Shown: piece after piece, positions 1 through 8,564 of the stretch
Numbering within the stretch: position 1 is the first letter of the stretch
How the letters are laid out: the number at the start of each line of letters is the position of its first letter
Assembly: GCF_947495845.1 (NCBI RefSeq)
Contig: NZ_CANMAO010000008.1
Span: forward strand, 1 to 64,000
Length of the DNA: 64,000 bases
DNA from: an uncultured Endozoicomonas sp.
GTDB lineage: Bacteria > Pseudomonadota > Gammaproteobacteria > Pseudomonadales > Endozoicomonadaceae
Reading direction: 5' to 3'
Position numbers and translations under genes: made by a program
Notes under the pieces: model-generated
Databases searched by the model: none
Seen by the model: the letters and a program-made list of their open reading frames with translations, nothing else
What the model was told of the DNA's origin: nothing

Positions 1-1
1 T

Positions 2-1219
2 TTCATTGTTCTATCAAATAGTGCTTACGACAATTTTCTGATAATGGATTGTGTCGCATATTCATCGGGAGTGGCTGGTGATAATGGTGACTTCATTTTT
101 GGCCGCGAATGGGTTGATGGTCGACATGAGTTTTCTTTAACGGAGTACTCAGCGTATAAAAATTGCTGGATTCAATACCCTTTTGATACAGGAGATATTC
201 AGCGAAGTGTTTCTTTATTTTTGAGTAATGACGGGCGAATTGCTTTCAAAACTAATGATGGAAGTTTTGTTTCTTACGTTAAAAATGATACTGGCCGCTT
301 TGAGAATCAGGTGTTTATTCCTCCATATAGAGGCGATTCATATTATAACTGTGTACCGGTAAAAGATATGTTTTTTATTGAGAAAGGTGACCAAAATTCC
401 GAACTTTGTCAGAAAGTTCCTGGTGAACAAGCATTAGTCAGCAAATTGCAGGTATCACTTCCAGATAGGGGTTGGGACTATCGGCTGAGCCCTTATGGAA
501 ACTTGCTATTGGTTGAGATAGATACTGGTCAGCGTAATGAGCGAGGGCATTCTGTAGGGGCGTGCTGGGAAGTCTACGCTCCTGACAAAACCGGAAGCTG
601 GGTCAGTGTAGGGCAGGTTGGGTTAAATATTCAGGTCAAGCTAATGGCAAAGGTATATTTCAGCGCTAGAGGTAATCACCTATTTATCCGGAGTGAAGAA
701 TTCGATAAAAAGTTTAGCAGCCAAGCCTTCCAGCGCGGTGATTCTGGAAAGTTCGTATCTTGCGCTTTTCCATCTGACGCTGGTAAAACATACATTCATG
801 GAGCCTGGTTTAGCAATGATGGCCAATATATGGCCATTGATAGAGGAGATTTTTCTACATCTAATAATATACAGTTTCTAAAATTTAATTCGGACAAGGG
901 TTGGGCAGAAATAAGTTCTATTCCATTTAAATGTTCACAAAAAGAGTTACGCTTCACGTTTAGCCCTGATGGCAATATTGCTGTTATATATGACGCTGCT
1001 AGTAGTTATCGAAATGAGGCATGTGTTGTTGCAGGCTTAAACAAGGACGGTATCTGGGTTGAAAAAGGGCGTTTTGATGTAAAAACAGCACTGAGTAATA
1101 TAACTAGGATTCTGACTATAGAAATCAGCCCATGCAACTCTTTCATGCGGGTTATAACAGACAATATTGATTGCCCTCAATCGATATGGAAATTAACCCC
1201 TAGTACGGGGCTAAAATAG
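2..1219 (+). CDS. Beta-propeller-like repeat protein, 5' end cut off by the window
   Basis: The reading frame is open from the first bases of the window to a TAG at 1217-1219. The first ATG is at 44, but the frame has no stop upstream, so the gene very likely begins outside the window. The visible 406 codons contain spaced motifs of the WD40/beta-propeller kind, such as FSPDG, LSNDG, FSNDG and FSARG, each followed by a short hydrophobic strand. This suggests at least six blades. Nothing shows an enzymatic domain. Proteins of this style often carry an N-terminal adaptor domain (for example F-box-like) in host-associated bacteria, but that part is not visible here. Function unknown; a scaffold or host-interaction role is inference only. 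Confidence 0.6.
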   Translation, partial: FIVLSNSAYDNFLIMDCVAYSSGVAGDNGDFIFGREWVDGRHEFSLTEYSAYKNCWIQYPFDTGDIQRSVSLFLSNDGRIAFKTNDGSFVSYVKNDTGRFENQVFIPPYRGDSYYNCVPVKDMFFIEKGDQNSELCQKVPGEQALVSKLQVSLPDRGWDYRLSPYGNLLLVEIDTGQRNERGHSVGACWEVYAPDKTGSWVSVGQVGLNIQVKLMAKVYFSARGNHLFIRSEEFDKKFSSQAFQRGDSGKFVSCAFPSDAGKTYIHGAWFSNDGQYMAIDRGDFSTSNNIQFLKFNSDKGWAEISSIPFKCSQKELRFTFSPDGNIAVIYDAASSYRNEACVVAGLNKDGIWVEKGRFDVKTALSNITRILTIEISPCNSFMRVITDNIDCPQSIWKLTPSTGLK

Positions 1220-1367
1220 AATCTGAAAGGCTTAGGGTTATTGTACAGCACAAGCCCCATGGTTTGTTCTTTATGTCTGTTCAATCTTCATGGCTGCTAT
1301 TAATATTGAGAAGCTACAAACGATATAACTTCGAATAGATTGATACTTCTCAGGGATTTTAAGGCTC

Positions 1368-1916
1368 ATGGTAAAGAACAGTATCCGGTGTTTCTCCCGC
1401 ACATTTTTTGCTGTTATGTCATGCACTCTTTTTGTGGGTTCTGTCTCTGCAGCCATCTATAAGACAGTTGATGAGGAGGGTAATGTTGTATTTTCGGACA
1501 GTGCACCTGCAGGAGAATCTTCTGAAGAAGTGAAGCTTAAACCGCTAACGCCCATACCATCGCCTCAATCTGGCCTAAATATATCGAAACCTAAACCAGA
1601 AGAGCAGAAGATAATCGGTTATAAGAAGTTAGAGATAGTTGAGCCGACTCCGGGGGCAACCATTCAAAATCAAGATAGCTTTAACGTTCGTATTGCTTTG
1701 GCGCCCGGGATTCAGCCGGGTCACCGCATCCGGCTTTTGTTAAATGGCAAGCGAATTGGTGAATCTTCCGGGCAGCTGAGCTTTACTGCCAGTAATGTGG
1801 AAAGAGGCAGTCAGGTACTGACCGCTGAAATTCTGGATGCAAACAGTAAAGTGATCAAATCTGCGAAAAGCACTGTTTTTGTGCACCGTGCTATTGCCCG
1901 CCCAGTGACAAATTAA
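1368..1916 (+). CDS. DUF4124 domain-containing secreted protein
   Basis: A 182-residue protein with an N-terminal signal peptide (hydrophobic stretch around residues 12-28, cleavage near VSAA). It is followed directly by the DUF4124 signature, in which AIYKTVDEEGNVVFSD is read as a short beta-rich module. The C-terminal half (about 85-175) looks like an Ig-like beta-sandwich with a strand pattern around RIRLLLNGKRIG. Proteins of this family commonly sit immediately upstream of glnL in pseudomonads and relatives, as here. The exact role in the periplasm is unknown. The start at 1368 has an AAGG-type ribosome binding site a few bases upstream. Confidence 0.8.
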   Translation: MVKNSIRCFSRTFFAVMSCTLFVGSVSAAIYKTVDEEGNVVFSDSAPAGESSEEVKLKPLTPIPSPQSGLNISKPKPEEQKIIGYKKLEIVEPTPGATIQNQDSFNVRIALAPGIQPGHRIRLLLNGKRIGESSGQLSFTASNVERGSQVLTAEILDANSKVIKSAKSTVFVHRAIARPVTN

Positions 1917-1979
1917 ACTCCCTTTCCTCTACTAATATCGCTGTCTCGAAAACAGAGATAGCGATCCCTTCTCATATGG

Positions 1980-1996
1980 TGCACCATTGTGGTGCG
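1980..1996 (+). promoter_or_regulatory. NtrC binding site upstream of glnL
   Basis: TGCACCATTGTGGTGCG contains the perfect dyad GCACCA-N3-TGGTGC, the classic NtrC (NRI) enhancer consensus. It lies about 75-95 bp upstream of a well-spaced sigma-54 promoter and about 170 bp before the glnL start. This is the expected layout for autoregulation of the glnLG operon. Confidence 0.8.
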
Positions 1997-2057
1997 CACG
2001 TATTTGCTGTTTTACGTCTAAGCCTTGGCAATAGACTGAGCAACAATTTTTAAAACT

Positions 2058-2075
2058 CTGGTTTGATTTTTGCAG
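2058..2075 (+). promoter_or_regulatory. Sigma-54 (-24/-12) promoter for glnL-glnG
   Basis: CTGGTTTGATTTTTGCA places GG (2060-2061) and GC (2072-2073) exactly ten bases apart, the invariant sigma-54 spacing, with the TTGC box intact. Transcription would start near 2085. With the NtrC dyad upstream this predicts nitrogen-limitation induction of glnLG. Confidence 0.7.
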
Positions 2076-2156
2076 GTTAAAGAAAACGTTACTCAATATC
2101 GTGCTCGAAAAATAACGATTTTAGAAATAGGGCAACCGGAAATATAAAATGACACC

Positions 2157-3302
2157 ATGAAAAATTCACTATCTGACTCTTTTGTTGAGGCTGTTCCGGA
2201 GTCGGGAACAACTCAAAGCGTTATTCTGGACAATCTGACCACGGCAGTGATGTTGCTGGATGATGAGTTCAAAGTGATCACCCTGAACCTTGCTGCAGAA
2301 GCCCTTTTGGATACCAGTTTAAAACGGTTACTGAGTCAACCAGTGACGTCTATCGTCGCGGAAGAACACTTTAAGGTAGATCTGGACAGAAGCCTGACTC
2401 AAGGGGAACTCTTTACCCGGCGGGAAACGGAGGTCAGCATTAATGGTGAAATGGCCCTGGTTGATTACAGTATTTCGCCCATTGATCACGGTAAATCCCG
2501 GTTGTTGCTGGAAATTAATCATCGGGACCGCATGCAGCGCATCACCCGGGAAGAATCTCTGGTAGCCCGGCAGGAAACGTCGAGAATACTGGTGCGTGGC
2601 ATGGCCCATGAAGTGAAGAACCCATTGGGTGGTATTCGTGGTGCTGCACAACTGTTGGATCGTGAATTATCCGATCCCGGTCTTAAAGAATTCACAGAAA
2701 TTATTATTCAGGAAGTCGATCGCCTCCGTGATCTTGTGGATCAGATGTTAGGGCCGCTGCAGCCACCCAAAATGGATGGTGTGAATATTCTGGAAGTGCT
2801 TGAACGGGTTATTCAAATCATCAATGCAGAAACCGGTGGTGAACTGAAATTGAAGCGGGATTATGACCCCAGTATTCCAGAGTTCCCCGGTGATTTTGAG
2901 CGACTGATTCAAGCGGTTTTAAATCTGGTTCGTAATGCTATGCAGGCCGTTGAGCAGGTGATGCCGCTCTCAGAAGGGCAGATCACGCTGCGCACACGAA
3001 TTGCACGACAATTCACCATTGGCAACCAGCGTCGTCGGTTAGTTTGTCATCTGTCGATTATTGATAACGGTCCCGGCATTCCGCCAGCGCTGATTGAAAA
3101 TATTTTCTACCCCATGATCAGTGGCCGTGCTGAAGGTACCGGGCTTGGTTTGCCCATGGCTCAGTCCATTATCAGCCTGCATCAGGGGCTGATCGAGTGC
3201 GAAAGCAAACCCGGCGAAACCGTTTTTAACGTCTATTTACCGCTGACGAATGATTCCATATCGACAGCAGGTGTCAGTGAACATCACAGGAGTGAGGTAT
3301 GA
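2157..3302 (+). CDS. glnL: Nitrogen regulation sensor histidine kinase NtrB
   Basis: 381 residues, the normal NtrB length. Residues about 20-125 form the PAS domain. The H-box HEVKNPLGGIRGAAQLL at about 150 carries the phosphorylated histidine. An N-box (LVRNAMQAV) and G-boxes (DNGPGIP, GTGLGLPMAQ) mark the ATPase domain at about 250-365. NtrB senses PII (GlnB) and phosphorylates or dephosphorylates NtrC in the cytoplasm; there is no membrane segment. The stop overlaps the glnG start in an ATGA arrangement, so the pair is translationally coupled. An NtrC dyad and a sigma-54 promoter lie upstream. Confidence 0.96.
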   Translation: MKNSLSDSFVEAVPESGTTQSVILDNLTTAVMLLDDEFKVITLNLAAEALLDTSLKRLLSQPVTSIVAEEHFKVDLDRSLTQGELFTRRETEVSINGEMALVDYSISPIDHGKSRLLLEINHRDRMQRITREESLVARQETSRILVRGMAHEVKNPLGGIRGAAQLLDRELSDPGLKEFTEIIIQEVDRLRDLVDQMLGPLQPPKMDGVNILEVLERVIQIINAETGGELKLKRDYDPSIPEFPGDFERLIQAVLNLVRNAMQAVEQVMPLSEGQITLRTRIARQFTIGNQRRRLVCHLSIIDNGPGIPPALIENIFYPMISGRAEGTGLGLPMAQSIISLHQGLIECESKPGETVFNVYLPLTNDSISTAGVSEHHRSEV

Positions 3303-4753
3303 GCGTGAATTCAAAAGTCTGGATTGTGGATGATGATCAGGCAATACGCTGGGTTCTGGAAAGAGCGCTGAGTTCAGCAGGTATTGAAACCCAGGCTTTT
3401 GATGCTCCTGAGAAAGTACTGACCGCGCTGGAGCGTGATGAGCCTGAGGTGATTGTCAGTGATGTTCGTATGCCGGGTATGAATGGATTGGATCTGCTAA
3501 AAGCAGTGCATGAGAAAAAGCCGGATATTCCCGTGATCATTATGACTGCCCATTCCGATTTGGACAGCGCCGTTTCATCCTATCAAAGCGGTGCGTTTGA
3601 ATACTTACCAAAACCCTTCGATATCGATGAAGCAGTAGCGTTGGTTAAACGTGGTCAGGAACATCGTCAACAGCAGCTGGCGGATGCACCGGTGCAGGAA
3701 GTGGTTGAATCCACAGAAATCATTGGCGAAGCGCCCGCGATGCAGGAAGTCTTTCGAGCCATCGGACGACTGTCGCATTCCAATATTACCGTATTGATCA
3801 ATGGTGAATCGGGCACTGGTAAAGAGTTGGTTGCGAAGGCTCTGCATCGTCATAGCCCTAGAGCCGAACGCTCATTTATTGCTTTGAATATGGCCGCGAT
3901 TCCACGGGATTTGATTGAGTCAGAACTGTTCGGTCATGAAAAAGGTGCCTTCACCGGTGCTGGTGGTTTGCGGCGCGGACGGTTTGAGCAAGCCGGTGGT
4001 GGCACACTGTTTCTTGATGAAATTGGTGATATGCCAGCAGATACCCAAACGCGATTACTAAGAGTGTTGGCAGATGGTGAGTTCTATCGAGTGGGCGGAC
4101 ACACGCCAGTAAAGGCCGATGTTCGTATTATTGCTGCTACACACCAGAACCTGGAAAAGCTGGTGGAAGAGGGCAAATTCCGTGAAGACCTTTTTCATCG
4201 ATTGAATGTCATACGAGTTCACCTTCCAAGGCTGCGAGATCGTCAGGAAGATATTCCAAGGCTTGCCCGATTCTTTTTGGACAAAGCAGGCAAGGAATTA
4301 GAAGTAGAGCCCAAAATCCTGAATCCAGAAACTGCGACCTATATCAGCACACTGGATTGGCCCGGAAACGTCCGACAGCTTGAGAACACATGCCGCTGGC
4401 TGACTGTTATGGCGTCCGGCCGAGAGGTGTTGATTTCTGATTTGCCGCCAGAGCTGATGGACCAAGGCGACAATGATGGAGCCTTTGCCGGTTACGGCAA
4501 CTGGGAACAGTTATTGCGGCAATGGTGTGATCGTGAGCTGACCGCGGGCCACTCCGGTATTCTGGATCAGGCGGTTCCGATGTTTGAAACCATCGTTATT
4601 GAAGCAGCCCTTACCCATACCGGTGGTAGAAAGAAAGACGCTGCCGAGCTTCTGGGCTGGGGACGGAATACACTAACGCGCAAAATAAAAGAGCTTGGTC
4701 TGGAATCTGCTCAGGAAGAAAGTACTTCAGAAGAAGAACCTTTAATGGCTTGA
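3299..4753 (+). CDS. glnG: Nitrogen regulation response regulator NtrC
   Basis: 484 residues in three domains. The receiver (about 5-125) has the phospho-acceptor Asp in [11 protein letters not shown]. The AAA+ sigma-54 activation domain (about 145-375) has Walker A GESGTGKE and the sigma-54-contacting GAFTGA loop. A C-terminal Fis-type helix-turn-helix follows (about 440-475, [18 protein letters not shown]). When phosphorylated by NtrB it activates sigma-54 promoters of nitrogen-assimilation genes. Its start codon overlaps the glnL stop. No terminator was seen directly after it; the next gene starts about 100 bp downstream. Confidence 0.97.
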   Translation: MSVNSKVWIVDDDQAIRWVLERALSSAGIETQAFDAPEKVLTALERDEPEVIVSDVRMPGMNGLDLLKAVHEKKPDIPVIIMTAHSDLDSAVSSYQSGAFEYLPKPFDIDEAVALVKRGQEHRQQQLADAPVQEVVESTEIIGEAPAMQEVFRAIGRLSHSNITVLINGESGTGKELVAKALHRHSPRAERSFIALNMAAIPRDLIESELFGHEKGAFTGAGGLRRGRFEQAGGGTLFLDEIGDMPADTQTRLLRVLADGEFYRVGGHTPVKADVRIIAATHQNLEKLVEEGKFREDLFHRLNVIRVHLPRLRDRQEDIPRLARFFLDKAGKELEVEPKILNPETATYISTLDWPGNVRQLENTCRWLTVMASGREVLISDLPPELMDQGDNDGAFAGYGNWEQLLRQWCDRELTAGHSGILDQAVPMFETIVIEAALTHTGGRKKDAAELLGWGRNTLTRKIKELGLESAQEESTSEEEPLMA

Positions 4754-4857
4754 TGGCGACGGACTGATATAAGGAAGCCTTTCAGGACGTAAGGAGATGG
4801 CGCTTTCCTGTTGCTGCCTATACTGAACGTATCATGTTGCAGTAAGGCAGTAATAAC

Positions 4858-5343
4858 ATGGAACGGACTCGTATAATTCGCCAGGGATTTGGCGCTTTGC
4901 TTCTGGCTGGTGTGTTCACCGCCGTCTCTTTGACAGGTTCTCATGCGGCCACTCAAGGCACATTGGGAAACACGTCTACCGGTTCATTTTCCATTACTTT
5001 GGTGGTTCATCCTTCCGCGCAGGCGAGGGTTGGGCAATCGGTGGTGGATGAGCAGGGTGACCATCAGATCATTCCCACCGATACTCTCCGATTTAGTAAA
5101 CCGGTGTCGCTTTGTGTGGCGGCTCGGGGAATGAATCACTTCAGTCTGGTGTCGGATGGTGCTGACGGTATTGGTTTAACCGTGCAAGACACCGATGGTC
5201 GCTTGCCGATTACAAGGCAGTCTTCGAACCCCATTGGCGTAGAAAGAAATTGTCGTGAAAGCAGTCGGCAACTGGTTGCGATCCCTTCTGATGAATTTCG
5301 GGGTTCTACACAACCCGCAGTACTGGTAATTCAAGCGGAATAA
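4858..5343 (+). CDS. Small secreted protein, possibly pilin-subunit-like
   Basis: 161 residues with a clear signal peptide (hydrophobic core around residues 13-28, cleavage near SHA-A). The mature part is beta-rich, starting with a Gly/Ser/Thr-rich strand (GNTSTGSFSITLVV), and has two cysteines (in SLCVAA and ERNCRE) that could form a disulfide. This resembles fimbrial or spore-coat-U-like subunits in general layout, but no family was firmly recognised. The next gene downstream encodes a PapD-like chaperone, which fits a subunit/chaperone pair, although a terminator separates them. Function unproven. Confidence 0.55.
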   Translation: MERTRIIRQGFGALLLAGVFTAVSLTGSHAATQGTLGNTSTGSFSITLVVHPSAQARVGQSVVDEQGDHQIIPTDTLRFSKPVSLCVAARGMNHFSLVSDGADGIGLTVQDTDGRLPITRQSSNPIGVERNCRESSRQLVAIPSDEFRGSTQPAVLVIQAE

Positions 5344-5349
5344 CTTTCT

Positions 5350-5384
5350 CAGGGCTCCTGAAACAATGGAGTCCTGTTTTTTTT
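5350..5384 (+). terminator. Rho-independent terminator
   Basis: A nine-pair stem (CAGGGCTCC with GGAGTCCTG, one G-U pair) with a nine-base loop is followed by a run of eight T. It ends the transcript of the secreted protein just upstream. Confidence 0.85.
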
Positions 5385-5488
5385 GCCCTCCTGAGATCAA
5401 TTGCCGTTTGAGTTTATTTTCATAACCCATAAAATAATGGAAAGTCTGTACTTTGTTGTATAACAACAACTCACCGGAATTGAATCTA

Positions 5489-6205
5489 ATGCTGAGAAAT
5501 AAGATCACCAGTTTGATAAGCCTGATGGCAATGCTGGTTATCAGCTCCCAGGCCATGGCGACCATGTCGCTGGACCGTATGATCGTCTACTTCAAACCTG
5601 ACCAACTGCCACGGCAGGATATTATTGTCACCAACCCCGACAAAGAAAACCTCTACCTGCAGACGGAAGTCTATAAAGTGGTGAATCCGGGCACGGAAAA
5701 TGAAGAGCGAGTTCGGGTCACCGATCCAACTGAAATAAAGTTGCTGGCAACGCCAGGCAAAGCGGTGATTTCTCCCAATGGCAGAAAAACCGTACGTTTG
5801 GTCAGCCTTGAAACCCCAAAAGAGAAAGAACTGGTTTACCGTGTGACTTTCCGGCCCGTGGTCGGTGAATTGGAAGCCAAACAAACGGCCATCAAACTGC
5901 TGGTGGCTTACCAGGCGTTGGTGTTTGTGCGACCCGAGAATCCGAAATATAAAGTCTCTGCCAAAGTGGCGGGCGGAAAGATGACGTTTACCAATAGCGG
6001 TAACATCAATGTCGTGTTGCGTAATGGCAAATACTGTACCAGCAAAAAGCCTGAAAGCTGCACTGATTTGAGTGACGGCAATCGTATATATGCTGGTGAA
6101 CATTGGGAAATGCCTCTGCCAGAAGCGGCGAAAACTGGCAAAGGTTTTATTCAGTACGGCTTATTTGACGGCGAGTTCGAAGAGACTGAGCAATTCTCTC
6201 TCTAG
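5489..6205 (+). CDS. Periplasmic fimbrial-chaperone-like protein (PapD family)
   Basis: The start at 5489 puts the signal peptide at the N-terminus (core about residues 8-22, cleavage after SQAMA); the longer frame from 5453 adds an unlikely leader. The 238-residue protein has the two-Ig layout of pilus chaperones: strands around RMIVYFKPDQ and DIIVTNPDKENLYLQTEVY, a conserved-looking PNGRKTVRLV turn, and a VFVRP motif at the G1 strand. The Lys that normally precedes the YRP-type motif in PapD chaperones appears to be replaced, so it is a divergent member. No usher is encoded nearby. It may serve the secreted protein upstream or subunits elsewhere. Confidence 0.7.
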   Translation: MLRNKITSLISLMAMLVISSQAMATMSLDRMIVYFKPDQLPRQDIIVTNPDKENLYLQTEVYKVVNPGTENEERVRVTDPTEIKLLATPGKAVISPNGRKTVRLVSLETPKEKELVYRVTFRPVVGELEAKQTAIKLLVAYQALVFVRPENPKYKVSAKVAGGKMTFTNSGNINVVLRNGKYCTSKKPESCTDLSDGNRIYAGEHWEMPLPEAAKTGKGFIQYGLFDGEFEETEQFSL

Positions 6206-6304
6206 TGGTCTTCTCAAGCCATGAATTCAGTGGATTTATGGCTTGGTATTAAACGTCAATCTCTGCATAATTTCCCCAAACTAACAATAAGAACAACCAC
6301 ACTC

Positions 6305-6958
6305 ATGTCTAAAAGATTCACACTTGCTTTCTGGCTATTGTCGCTTATCTATCTGGTATTTATGAATGCGATGCCGTCGGCACTGGCTGTCGTTTCGAAA
6401 GCGGCGCCCATTTTCTTACTCCTTGTGCCTGTCTGGTCAATGCTTGTTGGGAAACTTCGAACCGGTATGGTAATTGCGATTATTTTCTCCGCGGGTGGCG
6501 ACATCTTTCTTGCCTTGGATGGCGTAGCCGGAGATTTCTTTGTGCCGGGACTCGGGAGTTTTCTGATTGCTCAAGTAACGTACGCGGTATTGTTCTGGCA
6601 GAGAACGGCCTTTAACGACCGACAGCGCTGGTGGTTGGCCGTGTTGTATATTCCAGTCGTTGCTGTTTTAGCCTGGTTTATTTTACCCGCCAGTGGCCAG
6701 TTGATGATTCCGGTTACGGCTTATCTGTTGGCGATCAGTGCCATGGTTTTGGGGGCAGCGTTTTGCCAGCGTCCTTGGCAGTGGTTGTTTCTGGGAGCTT
6801 CGACCTTTGCGATTTCGGATAGTTTGATTGCCATCAATAAGTTTCTCTATCCGTTGCCTTATGCTTCGCTGATGATCATGGTGACCTATTATCTGGCTCA
6901 ATACATGATTGTTTCCGGCATTTTGAAACCTGAGACTAAAGCTCGATTCAAGCAATGA
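6305..6958 (+). CDS. YhhN family membrane protein (lysoplasmalogenase-like)
   Basis: 217 residues, almost wholly hydrophobic with about eight membrane helices, the expected shape of the YhhN/TMEM86 family. The family motif region with conserved acidic residues is present as SAGGDIFLAL and FAISDSLIAINKF. Some members of the family hydrolyse the vinyl-ether bond of lysoplasmalogens; the bacterial substrate is generally unknown. I chose the ATG at 6305 because the longer frame from 6221 adds a polar leader not typical of the family. It appears to be transcribed alone. Confidence 0.8.
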   Translation: MSKRFTLAFWLLSLIYLVFMNAMPSALAVVSKAAPIFLLLVPVWSMLVGKLRTGMVIAIIFSAGGDIFLALDGVAGDFFVPGLGSFLIAQVTYAVLFWQRTAFNDRQRWWLAVLYIPVVAVLAWFILPASGQLMIPVTAYLLAISAMVLGAAFCQRPWQWLFLGASTFAISDSLIAINKFLYPLPYASLMIMVTYYLAQYMIVSGILKPETKARFKQ

Positions 6959-6992
6959 GCATGAAAACCATTGGCATGCTGGGTGGCCGCGT

Positions 6993-7580
6993 CTAATTGA
7001 TCGGCCTTTTCCGACAGGGAAGCCTTTCGATCATAGCCGGTACTCTGGATGGTTCAGCCAGTCTATCTCGCAAGAATATATGTGCATGAGCTAACCCGGT
7101 AACCGAACGGTGAGAGGGTGGATTGATATAAATAACCCACTCAAAACCCGGCTCTTCAAACAGTTCGGGAAAGTGCTGGCGTAGCAGCTCCTTAGACTTG
7201 CTCCGCAGCACGTTATCATCCCACTCAGAATCCGTACTGAACATAAGCACCTGATAAACGCCTTCTTCCAGCCAGTAACCATAATTATTTTGAGTGAGTT
7301 CGTAACGATTGGGGCAACCATGCTCGATGCAGAGCAGGGCTTGGGCTTCTGTCATCCCGAAAATATTGCGTAAGACTGCAAATTCAGGGGGTAAACCTTG
7401 AGCCCTCAGTCTCTCTCGGTGATCCAAATAGGATTTATGGGTTTTATCTGAGCGGGATGGCGGGAGTGGGCTCAAGGTCTCCAACTCCTGCCAGGATAAG
7501 GCATCAGCATAAGATTGGCTGAAGGCCATCAGTAGGGGCGCAAGCAGGCAAAGCGCCCAGAGGTATTTTTTGTTGAACAT
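6993..7580 (-). CDS. Secreted protein of unknown function
   Basis: 195 residues with a signal peptide (MFNKKYLWALCLLAPLL, cleavage near SYA-DA). The mature part has two cysteines close together (LLCIEHGCPN) that could form a disulfide, and a C-terminal region rich in Arg and Pro. The strands around YWLEEGVYQVLMF and FEWVIYINPP suggest a compact mixed alpha/beta fold. I do not recognise a family. It is divergent from the small gene at 7719; a dyad lies between them. Confidence 0.6.
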   Translation of the reverse strand: MFNKKYLWALCLLAPLLMAFSQSYADALSWQELETLSPLPPSRSDKTHKSYLDHRERLRAQGLPPEFAVLRNIFGMTEAQALLCIEHGCPNRYELTQNNYGYWLEEGVYQVLMFSTDSEWDDNVLRSKSKELLRQHFPELFEEPGFEWVIYINPPSHRSVTGLAHAHIFLRDRLAEPSRVPAMIERLPCRKRPIN

Positions 7581-7591
7581 ACTATTTTATT

Positions 7592-7622
7592 AGCCATACC
7601 ACGTAGACTCGACAGTATGGCT
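7592..7622. promoter_or_regulatory. Inverted repeat between divergent genes
   Basis: AGCCATAC (7592-7599) and GTATGGCT (7615-7622) form a perfect eight-base dyad with a 15-base spacer. It sits just upstream of the minus-strand secreted protein and before a plus-strand small gene. It could be an operator or a transcript-end hairpin (a short A/T run follows on both sides); the sequence does not decide. Confidence 0.35.
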
Positions 7623-7718
7623 TAAAAATTGGATCTGTCTCTCCCTCAGGGCAGGAATAAAGAGAATCCCGCCAGCTTTGACTATCCTGATTCAGCGGAG
7701 CTTAAAATTGAGACAATA

Positions 7719-7925
7719 ATGATGGAAAGGACTTATAACTGCATGCAGTTTGGCGTGTGTGAAATATGTGGGCTGGCGCAGCTGCCTGATGAACTGTCAT
7801 GCCTGATGATACCGCTGAACACAGCGAATACTCAGTATTTCACGCTGTTTTACTGTTCTCATAATCCACAGTGTCACCAGCAGGCTATGTGCCAACTGGC
7901 CAGTAAAGAGAAAGAGTTTCAATAG
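7719..7925 (+). CDS. Small Cys-rich protein, possible zinc-binding
   Basis: 68 residues from the ATG at 7719; a longer frame to 7629 would need a TTG start. Six cysteines are present, including a CEICG pair, a central Cys in ELSCLM, and a C-terminal pair in YCSHNPQC with nearby histidines. This is the pattern of a small zinc-ribbon or treble-clef protein. No signal peptide. Family not recognised. The coding call is moderately supported: the composition looks protein-like but the ribosome binding site is weak. Confidence 0.4.
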   Translation: MMERTYNCMQFGVCEICGLAQLPDELSCLMIPLNTANTQYFTLFYCSHNPQCHQQAMCQLASKEKEFQ

Positions 7926-7927
7926 CG

Positions 7928-7957
7928 TTTTGAAACCTTTTGAAACCTTTTGAAACG
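7928..7957 (+). repeat. Three tandem copies of a 10-bp unit
   Basis: TTTTGAAACC is repeated three times in direct tandem, the last copy ending in G, directly after the stop of the small Cys-rich gene. This is a short tandem repeat prone to slippage; no function is apparent. Confidence 0.85.
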
Positions 7958-8126
7958 GCATTTTTTGATAAAAGGATGAAGAGTAACTATATTGCGTGTT
8001 CGGCTCCACAGATAATCAAGAAAAGAGTCAATAAGAGAGCCTGATATACCCAACCTGTGAATGGATTCCGGTCAGATATCCCGCCTGACGTCGATAAGTG
8101 GTAATGGACCCACAGAGACATATACG

Positions 8127-8513
8127 ATGAAAAAAGGATATTTACTCCCTATCCTGCTGACAGGCGTGATGACCGGTGCTTGTTCTCAGGAAAGTGCAGA
8201 TAACCCAGAGATTGAGAGGCTCTCTTACTTCTCGAGCCTGCCTGCCTATCAGAAATACAGCGTTGAAGAGATTCTTAGCCATTCTGAAGATGAAGAACTG
8301 GTGAAAATCTCCGGTGAAATCATCCAGCAGATTAAAGATCGAATTTACCTGTTTCGAGGTGAAACCGGTGATATCAAAATTGTGATTGAGGATAGTGTGA
8401 TGCCTGAACAGGGTGTGATGCTGAAATCGCCAGTGCAAATTCGTGGTGAAGTGGATAACCCAGTGGATAGAGCGCCGCGGGTTGAGGTGGATGCTATTCA
8501 GTATGTGTTTTGA
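8127..8513 (+). CDS. BOF (OB-fold) lipoprotein, YgiW/YdeI-like
   Basis: 128 residues from the ATG at 8127. The N-terminus (MKKGYLLPILLTGVMTGACS) is a lipoprotein signal with a lipobox ending in Cys, so the protein is probably membrane-anchored in the periplasm. The rest follows the bacterial OB-fold pattern: SVEEIL near residue 48, VKISGEII, then IYLFRGETGDIKIVIE and a closing VQIRGEVD...RVEVDAIQYVF. BOF proteins of this group are linked to stress tolerance and envelope homeostasis, with unclear ligands. It lies just upstream of the end of the haem receptor gene, convergent with it. Confidence 0.75.
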   Translation: MKKGYLLPILLTGVMTGACSQESADNPEIERLSYFSSLPAYQKYSVEEILSHSEDEELVKISGEIIQQIKDRIYLFRGETGDIKIVIEDSVMPEQGVMLKSPVQIRGEVDNPVDRAPRVEVDAIQYVF

Positions 8514-8564
8514 AGTTGAATGGTTTCCCATGAGTTGTTCATAGGAAACCATTTTGGTCGTAGC

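Noticed and set aside
693-881. 62-residue frame inside the propeller gene
   Set aside because: Fully contained in a better-supported frame with no ribosome binding site.
5486-6103. 205-residue minus-strand frame opposite the chaperone gene
   Set aside because: His-rich antisense shadow of the plus-strand gene, which has a signal peptide and family pattern.
7629-7718. Upstream extension of the Cys-rich gene
   Set aside because: It would need a TTG start, and the extension has no matching ribosome binding site.
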